From Stenomitos rutilans HA7619-LM2 (lineage in GTDB: Bacteria > Cyanobacteriota > Cyanobacteriia > Leptolyngbyales > Leptolyngbyaceae), in the NCBI GenBank assembly GCA_019358945.1, contig JAHHIE010000018.1:1-64000 (forward strand): 64,000 bases of DNA, read 5' to 3'. Below, piece after piece: positions 1 through 8,648 of this stretch. How positions within the stretch are numbered: the first letter of the stretch is position 1; each line of letters begins with the position of its first letter. The translations under genes and the position numbers were made by a program. Below the pieces are notes generated by a model that saw only the letters and a list, made by a program, of their open reading frames with translations, searched no databases and was not told where the DNA came from.

Positions 1-512
1 GGTACAGGAGGCAGTAATCATCAATGAACCCAACGGTTGCAACGGATTGTCGTAACTCCATGCAATTTTCAGGTAGAACGCAGCTTCTTCCAGCTTAATT
101 TGCTCTCGTTGAGGTAACAAAAGAGGGTTAATGCTGCTTTTGAAGATGGTAAGCCAGCGGCTGCCAAGATAGTTTAGTCTGTCGAATCTCCAGAAAGACA
201 ATGATTTCCTTAAGCATTGCTTCAAGCGGCTTCTGTTTACACGGAGAAGGTTGCAGGGGGTAACAAGCGTGAGTGTTTTAGCTTACATTACTGTTGATTA
301 TCTACGTGTCCTCCCTTAGAAGGAATCGAATAGGCTTTCCCCATGATTTTCTGAACCGTGACAGCATTCATAACAACTTGTTTAATGGCATGTATGACTC
401 GATCGATCATTCCCGTCATCTCAACAAGAATCTTTAAGAGAGCAAAGGTGTTGATGTCAACGAAGTGATTGTCTGCTGAGCAGCTAGCGCGGTACGAACA
501 AGCGGTTAAATC
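1..512. other. Left edge, no confident gene
   Basis: No coding region can be supported here. A 79-codon minus-strand frame at 288-527 has no recognisable domain and overlaps the SDR fragment that starts at 513. A minus-strand frame below about 240 stays open to the window edge, but its translation resembles nothing I recognise. This may be decayed sequence belonging to the same rearranged block as the SDR fragment. Confidence 0.4.
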
Positions 513-721
513 ATGCTCTTTAAACATAATGTTGCCTTAGTGACTGGAGGCACATTGGGTACTGGTCGAGCAACAGCAATTACGTTCGGTGCGGCTGGTG
601 CAAAAGCGATGTTCTCCGGTAGACGCAATCAAGAAGGCAGAGAAATGGCCGTACTGATTCGTGATGCAGAGGTAGAGTGCTTGTTTGTGTGATCAGACGT
701 ATCGAGTGAAGCAAGCGCTCA
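513..721 (+). pseudogene. Short-chain dehydrogenase (SDR) N-terminal fragment, broken
   Basis: The frame from ATG 513 begins MLFKHNVALVTGG and carries a Rossmann glycine motif (TGGTLGTG) followed by the AGAKAMFSGRR region of classical SDRs. It stops at TGA 690-692. The frame then continues as SDVSSEAS, which matches the position of the SDR segment that reads KTDVTQAADV in the intact gene at 43683. The TGA therefore probably replaces CGA (Arg). The fragment ends where the convergent antiporter gene ends (719). About 70 codons of a roughly 250-codon family remain, so it cannot be functional. It is related to the SDR group at 39.7-47.9 kb. Confidence 0.75.
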
Positions 722-2302
722 TGCCTTGAGCCGAATCGCTTCTAAATCAAGCTCGTGTTCCAGTCGATGCAGCACCTCATCATTGATCACGCCCTGGTTC
801 CGCAGTTTGACCACAACGTTGCGTTCCGCCACAACAGCTTCTCGTTGCAACACCTTGAGTGTCGCTAGTTGTTCACCGTTGCCAGTATCCATGTCAAGGC
901 AGGCATCACAATATTGGCGAACGCGCTCCTCATACTTCCTGCGCAGCCATTGCACCATTTCAGCGTCTGCAAGCGCACTATCTTCAGCAATTAGTTCCTC
1001 TAACCGTGCCATCGCGGCTTCGGCTGCCTTGAGTCGAGCTTCCATCTCTTCACGCTCGGTATTGCCATCATCCGCGATCTTGAGCCAACGGATCAGCAAC
1101 GGTAAGGTCAACCCCTGGAACACTAACGTGACTAGAATGACGCAAAAGGTGAGGAAGATCACCAGGTCGCGCTCAGGAAAGGGCGTGCCCGCATTGGTTG
1201 CAAGTGGTAAAGCGAGCGCCGCCGCCAAGGAAACCACGCCACGCATGCCAGTCCAACCAATAAGCGTCACCTGCTGCCAGGGCGTCGAGGGTTCACGTTC
1301 CCGCAGCCGACGGTCAAACAAACGGGATAGATAAGCGGCGGGAAACACCCACAAAATCCGAATCCCAATCACAACCACGCTGATCAAGAGGCTATACCAG
1401 GCAAGGGTTATGGCTGACCGTTCGGCGATCGCCGCCAAAATAGCTGGAAGCTGTAGCCCAATCAGAATGAAGACAAGCCCGTTCAGCAGAAAGACAAACA
1501 GTTCCCAAACTGCGAGTGCCTGCATGCGCGTGGTGGGAGTAAAGGCATCCGAACTGTGCCAGCGGTGGTAGATTCCAACTGCAACTGCCGCCAGCACACC
1601 AGAGACATGCAAATGCTCAGCAACCAGGTAGGAGGCATAGCTCATCAAGAGCGTGCCAGTCACTTCCACTAATGGCTCATCCAACTGTCGATGAATCCAA
1701 ATGGTCACCCAACCCGCCGCTAAACCGACCAGGATGCCACCCACTGAGATCAGCACAAAACCCAGTCCAGCGTCCCACACCGAGAATGAGCCTGCGACAA
1801 CTGCGGCTACGGCAAACCGATACGCCACTAGACCCGTCGCATCATTCACCAGGCTTTCCCCTTCTAGAATTGCCACAATGCGCTTGGGCACACTCAGCCG
1901 CTCCGTAATGGCAGCCGCTGCCACCGCATCGGGCGGCGACACGATCGCGCCCAGGACAAACGCGACGGGCCAGGTCATCCCTGCGATCACCGCATGAGCC
2001 GCTACCGCCACGGCACCCGTCGTCACCAGCACCAGACCGATCGCCAGCAGCAAAATCGGCCTCAAGTTGGCGCGGAAGTCTCGCCAGGAGGTGAACCATG
2101 CCGCCGAAGTCAGCAGTGGCGGCAAGAAAACCAGAAAGATCACGTCGGGTTTCAGCTCAACATGAGGTAGACCGGGCACAAAGCCCAGCGCTAGTCCACC
2201 CACAACTAACAGGATGGGGTAGGCGATTTGAATTTTTTCGGCAATCACTGCCAGGGCGGTCACTGCAAACAGTAGCCCCAAGACAATTTCAATCTCATGC
2301 AT
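719..2302 (-). CDS. Na+/H+ antiporter, CPA1 (NhaP-like) family
   Basis: A 527-residue inner-membrane protein with about a dozen hydrophobic segments in the first 410 residues and a charged, partly helical C-terminal cytoplasmic tail of about 115 residues. The CPA1 signatures are visible: SPPDAVAA with Asp125 (the ion-binding aspartate region) and GESLVNDATGLV with Asn153/Asp154. The family exchanges protons for Na+ (or K+) across the cytoplasmic membrane, serving pH and salt homeostasis. The length is normal for the family. It stands alone, ending against the SDR fragment on its 3' side and with its own upstream gap to the hydrolase. Ion specificity cannot be read from sequence. Confidence 0.9.
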   Translation of the reverse strand: MHEIEIVLGLLFAVTALAVIAEKIQIAYPILLVVGGLALGFVPGLPHVELKPDVIFLVFLPPLLTSAAWFTSWRDFRANLRPILLLAIGLVLVTTGAVAVAAHAVIAGMTWPVAFVLGAIVSPPDAVAAAAITERLSVPKRIVAILEGESLVNDATGLVAYRFAVAAVVAGSFSVWDAGLGFVLISVGGILVGLAAGWVTIWIHRQLDEPLVEVTGTLLMSYASYLVAEHLHVSGVLAAVAVGIYHRWHSSDAFTPTTRMQALAVWELFVFLLNGLVFILIGLQLPAILAAIAERSAITLAWYSLLISVVVIGIRILWVFPAAYLSRLFDRRLREREPSTPWQQVTLIGWTGMRGVVSLAAALALPLATNAGTPFPERDLVIFLTFCVILVTLVFQGLTLPLLIRWLKIADDGNTEREEMEARLKAAEAAMARLEELIAEDSALADAEMVQWLRRKYEERVRQYCDACLDMDTGNGEQLATLKVLQREAVVAERNVVVKLRNQGVINDEVLHRLEHELDLEAIRLKA

Positions 2303-2376
2303 AAACAGGTGTGATGCTTTTTAGGTTGGTGGTGGAAGGTAGTGGGGTTGTGAGTGCTTTGACCGTTGACCGACTT

Positions 2377-3195
2377 TCACTTCACAGGAGTAGTGGCAGC
2401 TGCTTCGATCAATTTAGCGACTTCGTTGGGATGGGAGAGAAAAGGGACATGACTAGACTTGATCTCGGTCGTTTTAGCACCGATGCGTTTTGCCATGAAG
2501 CGCTCAAGCTCAGGGTTAATGGCACGGTCTTCCTGGGCCACTAGATACCAGGATGGGATCGTCTTCCAGGCAGCGCTGGTTACGGTTTGGTCAAACGCTG
2601 CGCCAATAAGAGGCTTTTGCGTCGCTGCTAGCACACGTGCCTCAGCCGTTGAAAGATCCTTGGCGAAGACATCGTGTAACTTCGCTCGATCGACGTAGAG
2701 AAAGCCTGCCGTATCTGGTACCAGTGCAGTGGCGAGCGGGGGAAGGGCGTATTTACCATTTAAGGCGCTAATCGTTTCGCCTGCATCGGGAGTGTAGGCA
2801 GCGATATACACCAGCGCTTTCACGTGCGAGTTACCCGCCGCCGCCCCTGTAATCACGCTGCCACCGTAGGAATGCCCTACCACGACGACGTTACCTTTTT
2901 GGGCATCGATCACTCGCTTGGTGGTAGCAACATCATCGGCGAGAGAGGTCAGGGGATTCTGTACAGCCGTCACCGTGTAGCCATCTCGTTCTAGAAGTGG
3001 GATCACACGTTGCCAGCTAGAGCCATCCGCGAAAGCTCCATGCACCAGCACGATCGAGGGCTTGATGCTCGACGTTTGACCCAATGGTTGTGCTGCTACT
3101 GCGTCGGGATGGTGCATCACGACGTTGACCACAAGGCCAACGATGACGAGCAAAAGGAGCCAAAAGCTCTGAACTTTTTTCGGGGTAAAAGACAT
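2377..3195 (-). CDS. Alpha/beta hydrolase, membrane-anchored or exported
   Basis: A 272-residue alpha/beta-hydrolase-fold protein. An N-terminal hydrophobic segment (about residues 9-27) followed by AQPLGQ suggests a signal peptide or membrane anchor. The catalytic core is visible: HGAFADGSSW (oxyanion loop, about 52-61), the nucleophile elbow GHSYGG with Ser109, a late Asp in the QEDRAINPE segment and the C-terminal His of SSHVPFLSHP. This resembles the AB_hydrolase_6 group of small esterases and amidases common near detoxification genes. The substrate is unknown. An RBS-like GAGGTAAG precedes ATG 3195. Confidence 0.85.
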   Translation of the reverse strand: MSFTPKKVQSFWLLLLVIVGLVVNVVMHHPDAVAAQPLGQTSSIKPSIVLVHGAFADGSSWQRVIPLLERDGYTVTAVQNPLTSLADDVATTKRVIDAQKGNVVVVGHSYGGSVITGAAAGNSHVKALVYIAAYTPDAGETISALNGKYALPPLATALVPDTAGFLYVDRAKLHDVFAKDLSTAEARVLAATQKPLIGAAFDQTVTSAAWKTIPSWYLVAQEDRAINPELERFMAKRIGAKTTEIKSSHVPFLSHPNEVAKLIEAAATTPVK

Positions 3196-3323
3196 AGCGA
3201 TGCTTACCTCTGTGATAGTTGGTTGAATGACTTGCTGAGCCGATGATCGCTCATGCTGGCTGGTTGAATTTTACCTTTAACGGCGAGTCTCCCAGCTTTA
3301 GAATCAGGTGAAAGACATTTTGA

Positions 3324-3692
3324 TCATTTATGACTGAACTGAGAGCGATCGCCCCGTTGTTGCGCAGATGCCAGCAGTTGTTTGCCGTAAGCGAGTTGAA
3401 GTGGCTCCCAGGTTAGTAGCGCCTTTGTCACGTCATGGTTGAATTGCGTGAGGGCATCCGAAGGCGATCGCATTTGCGGCGGCTCTAGCGGTACTCGCGA
3501 CAGACGAAACGCGTCTTTCCAATCGCGCTCAAAGGCTGATGGCCTCTTGTACAGCATTGTGGTGAGAACTTGGTCGTCCTGCGAAACAAGAAATGTCATA
3601 AATTTATTATCTCTTTGCAGTTGACAAGCATTCTCAAATAGTTGCACACTCTTTAGAAGTTTAGAAATCAAGAGTTCAGTAGGAGTTTTCAT
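3324..3692 (-). CDS. Hypothetical protein divergent from the iron permease
   Basis: A 122-residue soluble protein (MKTPTELLISKLLKSV...) with no domain I recognise, largely helical and ending in QRGDRSQFSHK. A longer frame to 3752 exists, but the start at 3692 has a GAAGGAAG ribosome-binding sequence immediately upstream and is preferred. Its start codon shares the tetranucleotide CATG (3690-3693) with the start of the divergent permease gene, so each gene's 5' control region lies inside the other's coding sequence. This position suggests co-regulation with the Efe operon, but no function can be assigned. Confidence 0.6.
   Translation of the reverse strand: MKTPTELLISKLLKSVQLFENACQLQRDNKFMTFLVSQDDQVLTTMLYKRPSAFERDWKDAFRLSRVPLEPPQMRSPSDALTQFNHDVTKALLTWEPLQLAYGKQLLASAQQRGDRSQFSHK
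3630..3636 (+). promoter_or_regulatory. ATTCTCA motif, candidate Fur half-site upstream of efeU
   Basis: ATTCTCA occurs just after a TTGACA hexamer (3621-3626), 55 bp before the permease start. The same heptamer lies in the promoter of the IsiA-like gene (25687-25693), and its reverse complement TGAGAAT is at 25456-25462. Fur half-sites have a similar form, and both genes are expected to be iron-regulated. One heptamer is weak evidence by itself. Confidence 0.35.
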
Positions 3693-4524
3693 GCTTGCTT
3701 CCTTCTTGATTATGTTTCGGGAAGGCGTGGAGGCGGCGTTAATCGTGGGCATTATCGCCAGCTACCTGCGTCAGACGGGACGCATTCAGCTCATGAAAGC
3801 CATCTGGCTAGGTGTTGCTTCAGCGACGTTGATGTGTCTGGGTGTGGCGATTTTGTTGCAAGCAACGCGTCAAGACTTTCCGCAAAAGCAACAGGAATTA
3901 TTTGCATCTGTGATTGCGTTTGTGGCGGTCGGCGTGCTGACCTGGATGGTATTTTGGATGAAGCGCGCGTCACGTTCCATCAAAGGTGAGTTGCAGTCAC
4001 AGGTGGAGTCCGCTATCCAATCGGGCGATCGAGGAGGACTGGCGCTGGTAGGCATGGCGTTTCTCGCCGTAGCACGCGAAGGATTAGAAACCGTAGTCTT
4101 TTTGCTGGCAACGTTGCAACAGAGTGTGGGCATTCAGATTCCGATCGGTGCTTTCCTGGGTTATGTAGCGGCGATCGTGGTGGGCGTGGGCATTTATCAA
4201 GGCGGCATTCGGATCAACCTTAAGCGCTTCTTTAAGTGGACAGGAGCCTTCATTATTCTGGTGGCGGCGGGGCTACTAGCAGGTGGTGTGCGCGCGTTGC
4301 ACGAAGCGGGAGTCTGGAATGGGTTGCAAGGAGTCGTGTTTGATCTCAGCAATAACTTGCCGACGCAGGGATTGATCGGGTCGTTGCTGGCTGGCTTTTT
4401 TGGCTACAACGATGCGCCAACTGTCGGCGAAGTCATTGTTTATCTGGGTTACCTGATTCCAGTCATGCTGCTCTTTCTAGCGGGTAGTAGAACCAGTCAA
4501 ACCCCTGTCAAGCAGTCTTTGTAA
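3691..4524 (+). CDS. efeU: FTR1-family iron permease (EfeU-like)
   Basis: A 277-residue polytopic membrane protein with about seven transmembrane segments. Both family-defining RExxE motifs are present: REGVE at residues 10-14 in the first helix and REGLE at 129-133 in the fourth. In FTR1/EfeU permeases these glutamates bind ferric iron during transport across the cytoplasmic membrane. An AGGAG sequence precedes ATG 3691. It is the first gene of a plus-strand run efeU - cupredoxin lipoprotein - EfeO M75 - EfeB, the order expected for an EfeUOB importer. Its start overlaps that of the divergent hypothetical gene. Confidence 0.95.
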   Translation: MLASFLIMFREGVEAALIVGIIASYLRQTGRIQLMKAIWLGVASATLMCLGVAILLQATRQDFPQKQQELFASVIAFVAVGVLTWMVFWMKRASRSIKGELQSQVESAIQSGDRGGLALVGMAFLAVAREGLETVVFLLATLQQSVGIQIPIGAFLGYVAAIVVGVGIYQGGIRINLKRFFKWTGAFIILVAAGLLAGGVRALHEAGVWNGLQGVVFDLSNNLPTQGLIGSLLAGFFGYNDAPTVGEVIVYLGYLIPVMLLFLAGSRTSQTPVKQSL

Positions 4525-4553
4525 GCCAGATTAAAGCAACGTTCTCAACCTGT

Positions 4554-4952
4554 ATGATGCAACGATTATTTATGTCTCACTCAAAATTCAGTTTGTCAGT
4601 GCTGGCGATCGGGCTAGTCTACCTGACCAGTGCCTGTACCTCACCTACCAGCTCGTCTGCCAACCAAGCAGAGGCTAAAGAGGTGCCAGTCACCGTAACC
4701 GATACTGGCTGTGAACCGGGTCAGTTGACCGTTGATGCTGGGCGCACAACCTTCGTGATTACAAACAAAAGTTCAAGAGCGCTGGAGTGGGAAATTCTAG
4801 AAGGGGTAATGGTGGTCGAAGAACGCGAAAATATTGCACCTGGTTTTGTGCAAAAGCTAGGGGCAGAACTGAAAGCCGGAGAATACATCATGACGTGCGG
4901 TCTTCGCAGTAATCCGAAAGGCAAGATTGTGGTGATGGGGACAAAAAGCTGA
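4554..4952 (+). CDS. EfeO-type cupredoxin-domain lipoprotein
   Basis: A 132-residue lipoprotein: a hydrophobic signal ends in a lipobox around LTSAC, so the mature protein is probably anchored in a membrane facing the periplasm. The mature part matches the N-terminal cupredoxin-like domain of EfeO (VTVTDTGCEPGQL... FVITNKSS... EYIMTCG...KGKIVVMG). In E. coli this domain is fused to the M75 domain. Here the two parts are separate neighbouring genes, as in many bacteria. It probably binds or oxidises iron (or copper) for delivery to the permease. It sits 29 bp after efeU. Confidence 0.85.
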   Translation: MMQRLFMSHSKFSLSVLAIGLVYLTSACTSPTSSSANQAEAKEVPVTVTDTGCEPGQLTVDAGRTTFVITNKSSRALEWEILEGVMVVEERENIAPGFVQKLGAELKAGEYIMTCGLRSNPKGKIVVMGTKS

Positions 4953-5098
4953 GCATCGTCATCGCACCAAAGTCGGTTGCCTCGAAGGATCTGCGATCGC
5001 TCCCTTAAACTTACCTAAGTTCATTACAACAATCCATTTCATTACAACAATCCATCTGTTTCCATTTACATCTTTAAAACACAACTGAGATCACTAAA

Positions 5099-6013
5099 AT
5101 GACTTCTACCCCAAAACAAGCGTTTCGCTCTATTGCTTTCCTGTCCGCTAGTTTGCTCATTCTAGTAGCAGGAGGATGCACCTCTAAAGCACCAGAAGCA
5201 AATACCAGTTCACAAGCCAGCGCTCCCAGTGCAGAACCAGCAACATCTGGCAAAGTCGCGGTCGATCCCAAGCAGTTAGATTCAGCGATCGCAGAGTACA
5301 AGACCTATGTAGAACAAGAAACCGATCAACTGGTCGATAAAACGAAGGCGTTTACCGATGCAGTGATTGCGGGCGATGTGGCAACGGCGCAAAAACTCTA
5401 TGCGCCAACTCGTGTTCATTGGGAGCGCTCTGAGCCGATCGCCGAACTCTTTTCTGACCTGGACGGCAGCATGGATGCCCGCGAAGATGATTTTGCCAAG
5501 AAAGCGAATGATCCAAACTTCACAGGCTTCCATCGGTTAGAAAAAGCGTTGTTTCAAGACAAAACCACTAAAGGCATGACGCCGATCGCTGAGAAGCTCA
5601 GAAAAGATTCACTCGATCTGCAAAAACGCATTGCCACACTCACCATTAAGCCAAAAGATATGGTAGGCGGTGCCGCTGCCTTAATTGAGGAAGTTGCAGC
5701 GACCAAAATTAGCGGCGAGGAAGACCGCTACAGCAAGACTGACTTGTGGGATTTCAAAGCGAACGTAGACGGTTCACAAAAGATTGTGGAACTTTTGCGT
5801 CCCAGCTTGGAAAAGGCTGATCCTACTCTCCTGGGACGAGTTGATAATAACTTCAAAACCATCAACGACAGTTTAACAAAGTACAAAACAGCCGATGGGG
5901 GCTTCGAGTCCTACGACAAGTTAACGGAAGCAGACCGACAAACGCTGAAAACGGTGATTGCAGCGCAATCAGAAGATTTGTCCAAGCTGCGTGGGACGCT
6001 GGGAGTGAATTAG
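5099..6013 (+). CDS. efeO: EfeO M75 (imelysin-like) iron-binding lipoprotein
   Basis: A 304-residue lipoprotein with lipobox LVAGGC near residue 27 and a low-complexity Ala/Ser/Pro linker to about residue 60. The remainder is an all-helical M75 domain with the family's HWERSEPIAELFSDLD segment, GFHRLEKALF (the HxxE iron-binding motif of EfeO) and a C-terminal SYDKLTEADRQTLKTVI stretch. EfeO captures iron in the periplasm and passes it to EfeU. It lies in the efe operon, 146 bp after the cupredoxin gene and 4 bp before efeB. Confidence 0.93.
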   Translation: MTSTPKQAFRSIAFLSASLLILVAGGCTSKAPEANTSSQASAPSAEPATSGKVAVDPKQLDSAIAEYKTYVEQETDQLVDKTKAFTDAVIAGDVATAQKLYAPTRVHWERSEPIAELFSDLDGSMDAREDDFAKKANDPNFTGFHRLEKALFQDKTTKGMTPIAEKLRKDSLDLQKRIATLTIKPKDMVGGAAALIEEVAATKISGEEDRYSKTDLWDFKANVDGSQKIVELLRPSLEKADPTLLGRVDNNFKTINDSLTKYKTADGGFESYDKLTEADRQTLKTVIAAQSEDLSKLRGTLGVN

Positions 6014-6017
6014 AACG

Positions 6018-7298
6018 ATGAAGGACAGTCTATCGAGTCCTGATCAAGCCTGGTTGCGAATCAGTCCTCACCTGCGTCGCCGTGATCTGTTGGTTGGTAT
6101 GGCCGCCGCCGGAGGGCTAGCAGCACTGACCACATTAGGGTATCGATCGCTGCAAAAACGCGAAGAAGATACCACTGAAATGAGTGTACCTTTCTGGGGT
6201 GTGCATCAACCAGGCGTGATCAATCCCGCTCCGGCGGCGGCGTTAATGGTAGCGTTTGATGTGACCGCTCAAACCAGGACTGATTTGGTGCGCTTATTTC
6301 AGACGCTCACCCAGCGCACAGCATTCCTGATGGCGGGCGGTACCCCACCGCCGATCGATGCCAAGTTTCCCCCCAGCGATTCAGGCGTGTTGGGCACCAA
6401 CGTGTTTCCTGATAATCTCACCATGACGGTTGCCCTTGGCAGTTCATTGTTTGATCAACGCTTTGGGTTACAAGCGCTGAAGCCACGTCGCCTGATGGCA
6501 ATGCCCAATTTTCCCAATGACCAACTCGATCCGGATTTGTGTCATGGCGATCTTTTGCTGCAATTTTGCTCAAATACGGCTGAGACGAACATTCACGCCC
6601 TGCGGGACATTCTCAAACATCTGCCTGACTTACTGACCGTCCGCTGGAAGATGGAAGGCTTTCTGCCACCCCACACGCTAAAAAAGCTTGGCAAAGACAC
6701 GGTGCGAAACCTGCTGGGCTTCAAAGATGGCACGGCAAATTTAGAGGTCAACGACACTAAATTGATGGATCGCACTGTATGGGTACAGCCAACCAGCGAT
6801 GAACCGAATTGGGCCACAGGTGGAACTTATCAGGTCGTGCGGGTCATTCGTAATTTAGTAGAACGATGGGATCGCACGCCACTGCAAGAGCAGGAGGAAA
6901 TTATTGGGCGCGAAAAAGGGTCTGGTGCGCCTCTAGGAATGCATTATGAGCGCGATCGTCCTGACTATGCTCACGATCCAACGGGAACACACATTCCACT
7001 CGACGCTCATATTCGACTGGCAAACCCACGCCAGTCCGAAAAGGGGCTGATTTTACGACGCGGCTTCAACTACTCAGAAGGGGTCGATCGATCGGGGCAT
7101 CTGAACATGGGCTTACTGTTTGTTTGTTTTCAGGCAGACTTAGAGCGAGGCTTCATTACCGTGCAAAACCGCTTGAAGGGTGAACCCTTAGAGGAATATA
7201 TCAAGCCGATCGGGGGCGGCTTTTTCTTTGCCTTGCCAGGAGTCACGGCTAAAGGGCAGTATTTGGGGCAATCGCTATTAGAAAGCACACCAACCTGA
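6018..7298 (+). CDS. efeB: EfeB DyP-type haem peroxidase, Tat-exported
   Basis: A 426-residue protein with a twin-arginine signal (RRRDLLVGMAAAGG, from about residue 20) for folded export to the periplasm. The DyP peroxidase hallmarks are present: GFKDGT with catalytic Asp237, and the proximal haem ligand His331 within DAHIRLANPR. In the Efe system EfeB oxidises Fe(II) (and may handle haem) to supply EfeU with ferric iron. It begins 4 bp after the efeO stop, indicating translational coupling. Length and motifs are typical of the EfeB subfamily. Confidence 0.95.
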   Translation: MKDSLSSPDQAWLRISPHLRRRDLLVGMAAAGGLAALTTLGYRSLQKREEDTTEMSVPFWGVHQPGVINPAPAAALMVAFDVTAQTRTDLVRLFQTLTQRTAFLMAGGTPPPIDAKFPPSDSGVLGTNVFPDNLTMTVALGSSLFDQRFGLQALKPRRLMAMPNFPNDQLDPDLCHGDLLLQFCSNTAETNIHALRDILKHLPDLLTVRWKMEGFLPPHTLKKLGKDTVRNLLGFKDGTANLEVNDTKLMDRTVWVQPTSDEPNWATGGTYQVVRVIRNLVERWDRTPLQEQEEIIGREKGSGAPLGMHYERDRPDYAHDPTGTHIPLDAHIRLANPRQSEKGLILRRGFNYSEGVDRSGHLNMGLLFVCFQADLERGFITVQNRLKGEPLEEYIKPIGGGFFFALPGVTAKGQYLGQSLLESTPT

Positions 7299-7330
7299 GT
7301 ATCGAATAACTGAATCAGGAGAAATTGAGG

Positions 7331-7693
7331 ATGCATCGACGCGATCGCTCAAAGCATAACTCAGACTCACCGCTCCAACCAGGCTGGCAGGGTTTCACTT
7401 TTGTGAGCCAGAAGCATCATTCCCAAGATTCAGCCGAGCCATCACCCTCTTTGCAGAACAATGGCGATCCGGTTCAGATGAGGTGTCTCTCTCAAACTCT
7501 AGCCGGCGATCGCGTTCGCATCATCGCGTTGCATCAAGATGCGAACAACTTGATTACCAGAGGGCTAACATCTGGTGTGACCGTGCAGATCGTAAGCCGC
7601 ACCGCCAGTGGTTCAGTTGTTGTGTTGTTGCACGGTAAAAGCCTGGGAATCGGTTCGGCGATGGCGCAGTCAATTATCGTAGAACCAATCTGA
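7331..7693 (+). CDS. FeoA-domain protein
   Basis: A 120-residue protein whose C-terminal 75 residues form a FeoA (SH3-like) domain: AGDRVRIIALHQDANNLITRGLTSGVTVQIV followed by SLGIGSAMAQSIIV. The first 50 residues are charged and probably disordered. FeoA proteins act with FeoB in ferrous iron uptake or as small cytoplasmic modulators. No feoB is in the window, so this copy may serve the Efe operon or act elsewhere. ATG 7331 is chosen because CAGGAGAAA lies about 7 bp upstream; a TTG 6 bp earlier is also in frame. Confidence 0.85.
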   Translation: MHRRDRSKHNSDSPLQPGWQGFTFVSQKHHSQDSAEPSPSLQNNGDPVQMRCLSQTLAGDRVRIIALHQDANNLITRGLTSGVTVQIVSRTASGSVVVLLHGKSLGIGSAMAQSIIVEPI

Positions 7694-7729
7694 AGACGGT
7701 GAGAATGGTCTAAATGATCTGGTCTTGGG

Positions 7730-7987
7730 CTATTGCTGGAAGTAATCGAGCTGCCAACAGATTTCTAGCCAAGCCGATAGAGTTTGCTTTGATGCTGTCA
7801 CGCTTCGCACAACGCTCCAGACTTGAATGACCATAGCAACACTGTCCAGTTGCACCCTCAAAGGTTGGTAGGCAGCACACTGACAGGGAATGTCTAATGT
7901 TTGCAACCGTTGATAGACCTGCCAGCGGTCTTCACAGCTCACTTCGGTCAGGTCTTGGGGCTGGCAAGGAAGATTCTCTAAATTCAT
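7730..7987 (-). CDS. Small conserved-looking protein downstream of exbD
   Basis: An 85-residue soluble protein, Cys-containing (LPCQPQ, IPCQCAAYQPLRV), with no domain I can name. The start ATG overlaps the stop of the preceding minus-strand gene as ATGA (7984-7987), so it is translationally coupled as the last gene of exbB-exbD-86aa-85aa. The alpha/beta pattern with a central hydrophobic strand (DSVAMVIQVWSVV) looks like a folded protein rather than a random frame. It may act with the TonB/ExbBD energiser, an inference from position only. Confidence 0.65.
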   Translation of the reverse strand: MNLENLPCQPQDLTEVSCEDRWQVYQRLQTLDIPCQCAAYQPLRVQLDSVAMVIQVWSVVRSVTASKQTLSAWLEICWQLDYFQQ

Positions 7988-8238
7988 GCGATTGGCATCA
8001 GTAAAGAATGATTGGCAATAAGCGGCTGACAGTGCTTAGAATGCTTGAGAGCACTGCACAATGACGTAACGATTTGAGCAATGAAAGGTAGGATGCTCAT
8101 CTTGATAACGAGAGCCTTTCTCCTGGAATCGTTAAGCCAAGGCTGCGATCGCTGTAGATAGGTTCTAACCGCTTTCCCTTTTTTTGTCCGTTGAGTGGTG
8201 GTTAAATCTTGAGCAGTGGTTAAGTCTGAGGCAAGCAT
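7984..8238 (-). CDS. Small hypothetical protein between exbD and the 85-aa gene
   Basis: An 84-residue product from ATG 8238, with a GGAAG sequence upstream; a GTG at 8244 overlaps the exbD stop. It has a basic N-terminal half, one hydrophobic segment (VIKMSILPFIAQIVTSLCSAL) and no recognised domain. Its support comes mainly from the tight packing with exbD upstream and the ATGA overlap downstream. It may be a small membrane-associated partner of the ExbBD complex or a non-conserved filler frame. Confidence 0.4.
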   Translation of the reverse strand: MLASDLTTAQDLTTTQRTKKGKAVRTYLQRSQPWLNDSRRKALVIKMSILPFIAQIVTSLCSALKHSKHCQPLIANHSLLMPIA

Positions 8239-8240
8239 AA

Positions 8241-8648
8241 TCACTTCCGTTGGGTGGCAATGGCTAGTTTGGCTTCCGGCACTTGACGCAGTTGATCCAT
8301 TACTTCAATCACATGACTGTGGGTTACAGAACCATCGGCGTTCAGAACGACAACCAGTTCCTGACCGGGGCTAAGCTGCGTTTTAATGGTGTTTGCCAGG
8401 TTATCAACCTGGATGGGCGCTTTGTTCAAGAAGACTTTTCCCGCTTTGTCAATGCTCACCGTCGATCGACTCGCGGCTTGCGGTTTGGCAGTGGTAGCTT
8501 TGGGCAGATTGACTGGCAACCCTTCAGAGCGCACTAGAAACAACGTCGAGAGGATGAAAAAGGTCAACAGCGCAAACAGCACATCGATCAACGGGACAAC
8601 ATTAATTTCGGTGGGTCGCTCCAGCTCTTCAGACAGTTGCCTACGCAT
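8241..8648 (-). CDS. exbD: ExbD/TolR-family biopolymer transporter
   Basis: A 135-residue protein with the ExbD/TolR layout: a short cytoplasmic N-terminus (RRQLSEELERPTEINVVPLIDV), one transmembrane helix containing the functionally essential Asp in PLIDVLFALLTFF, and a periplasmic domain ending DQLRQVPEAKLAIAT. With ExbB it uses the proton-motive force to energise TonB, which opens the outer-membrane receptors encoded at 9.9-23.9 kb. ATG 8648 overlaps the exbB stop by 8 bp; a start 9 codons upstream at 8675 is possible but lies deeper inside exbB. Confidence 0.92.
   Translation of the reverse strand: MRRQLSEELERPTEINVVPLIDVLFALLTFFILSTLFLVRSEGLPVNLPKATTAKPQAASRSTVSIDKAGKVFLNKAPIQVDNLANTIKTQLSPGQELVVVLNADGSVTHSHVIEVMDQLRQVPEAKLAIATQRK

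Noticed and set aside
288-527. 79-codon minus-strand ORF at the left edge
   Set aside because: No recognisable domain, overlaps the SDR fragment start, and the region around it is decayed.
726-1334. 202-codon plus-strand ORF
   Set aside because: Serine/arginine-rich antisense shadow of the antiporter gene with no domain.
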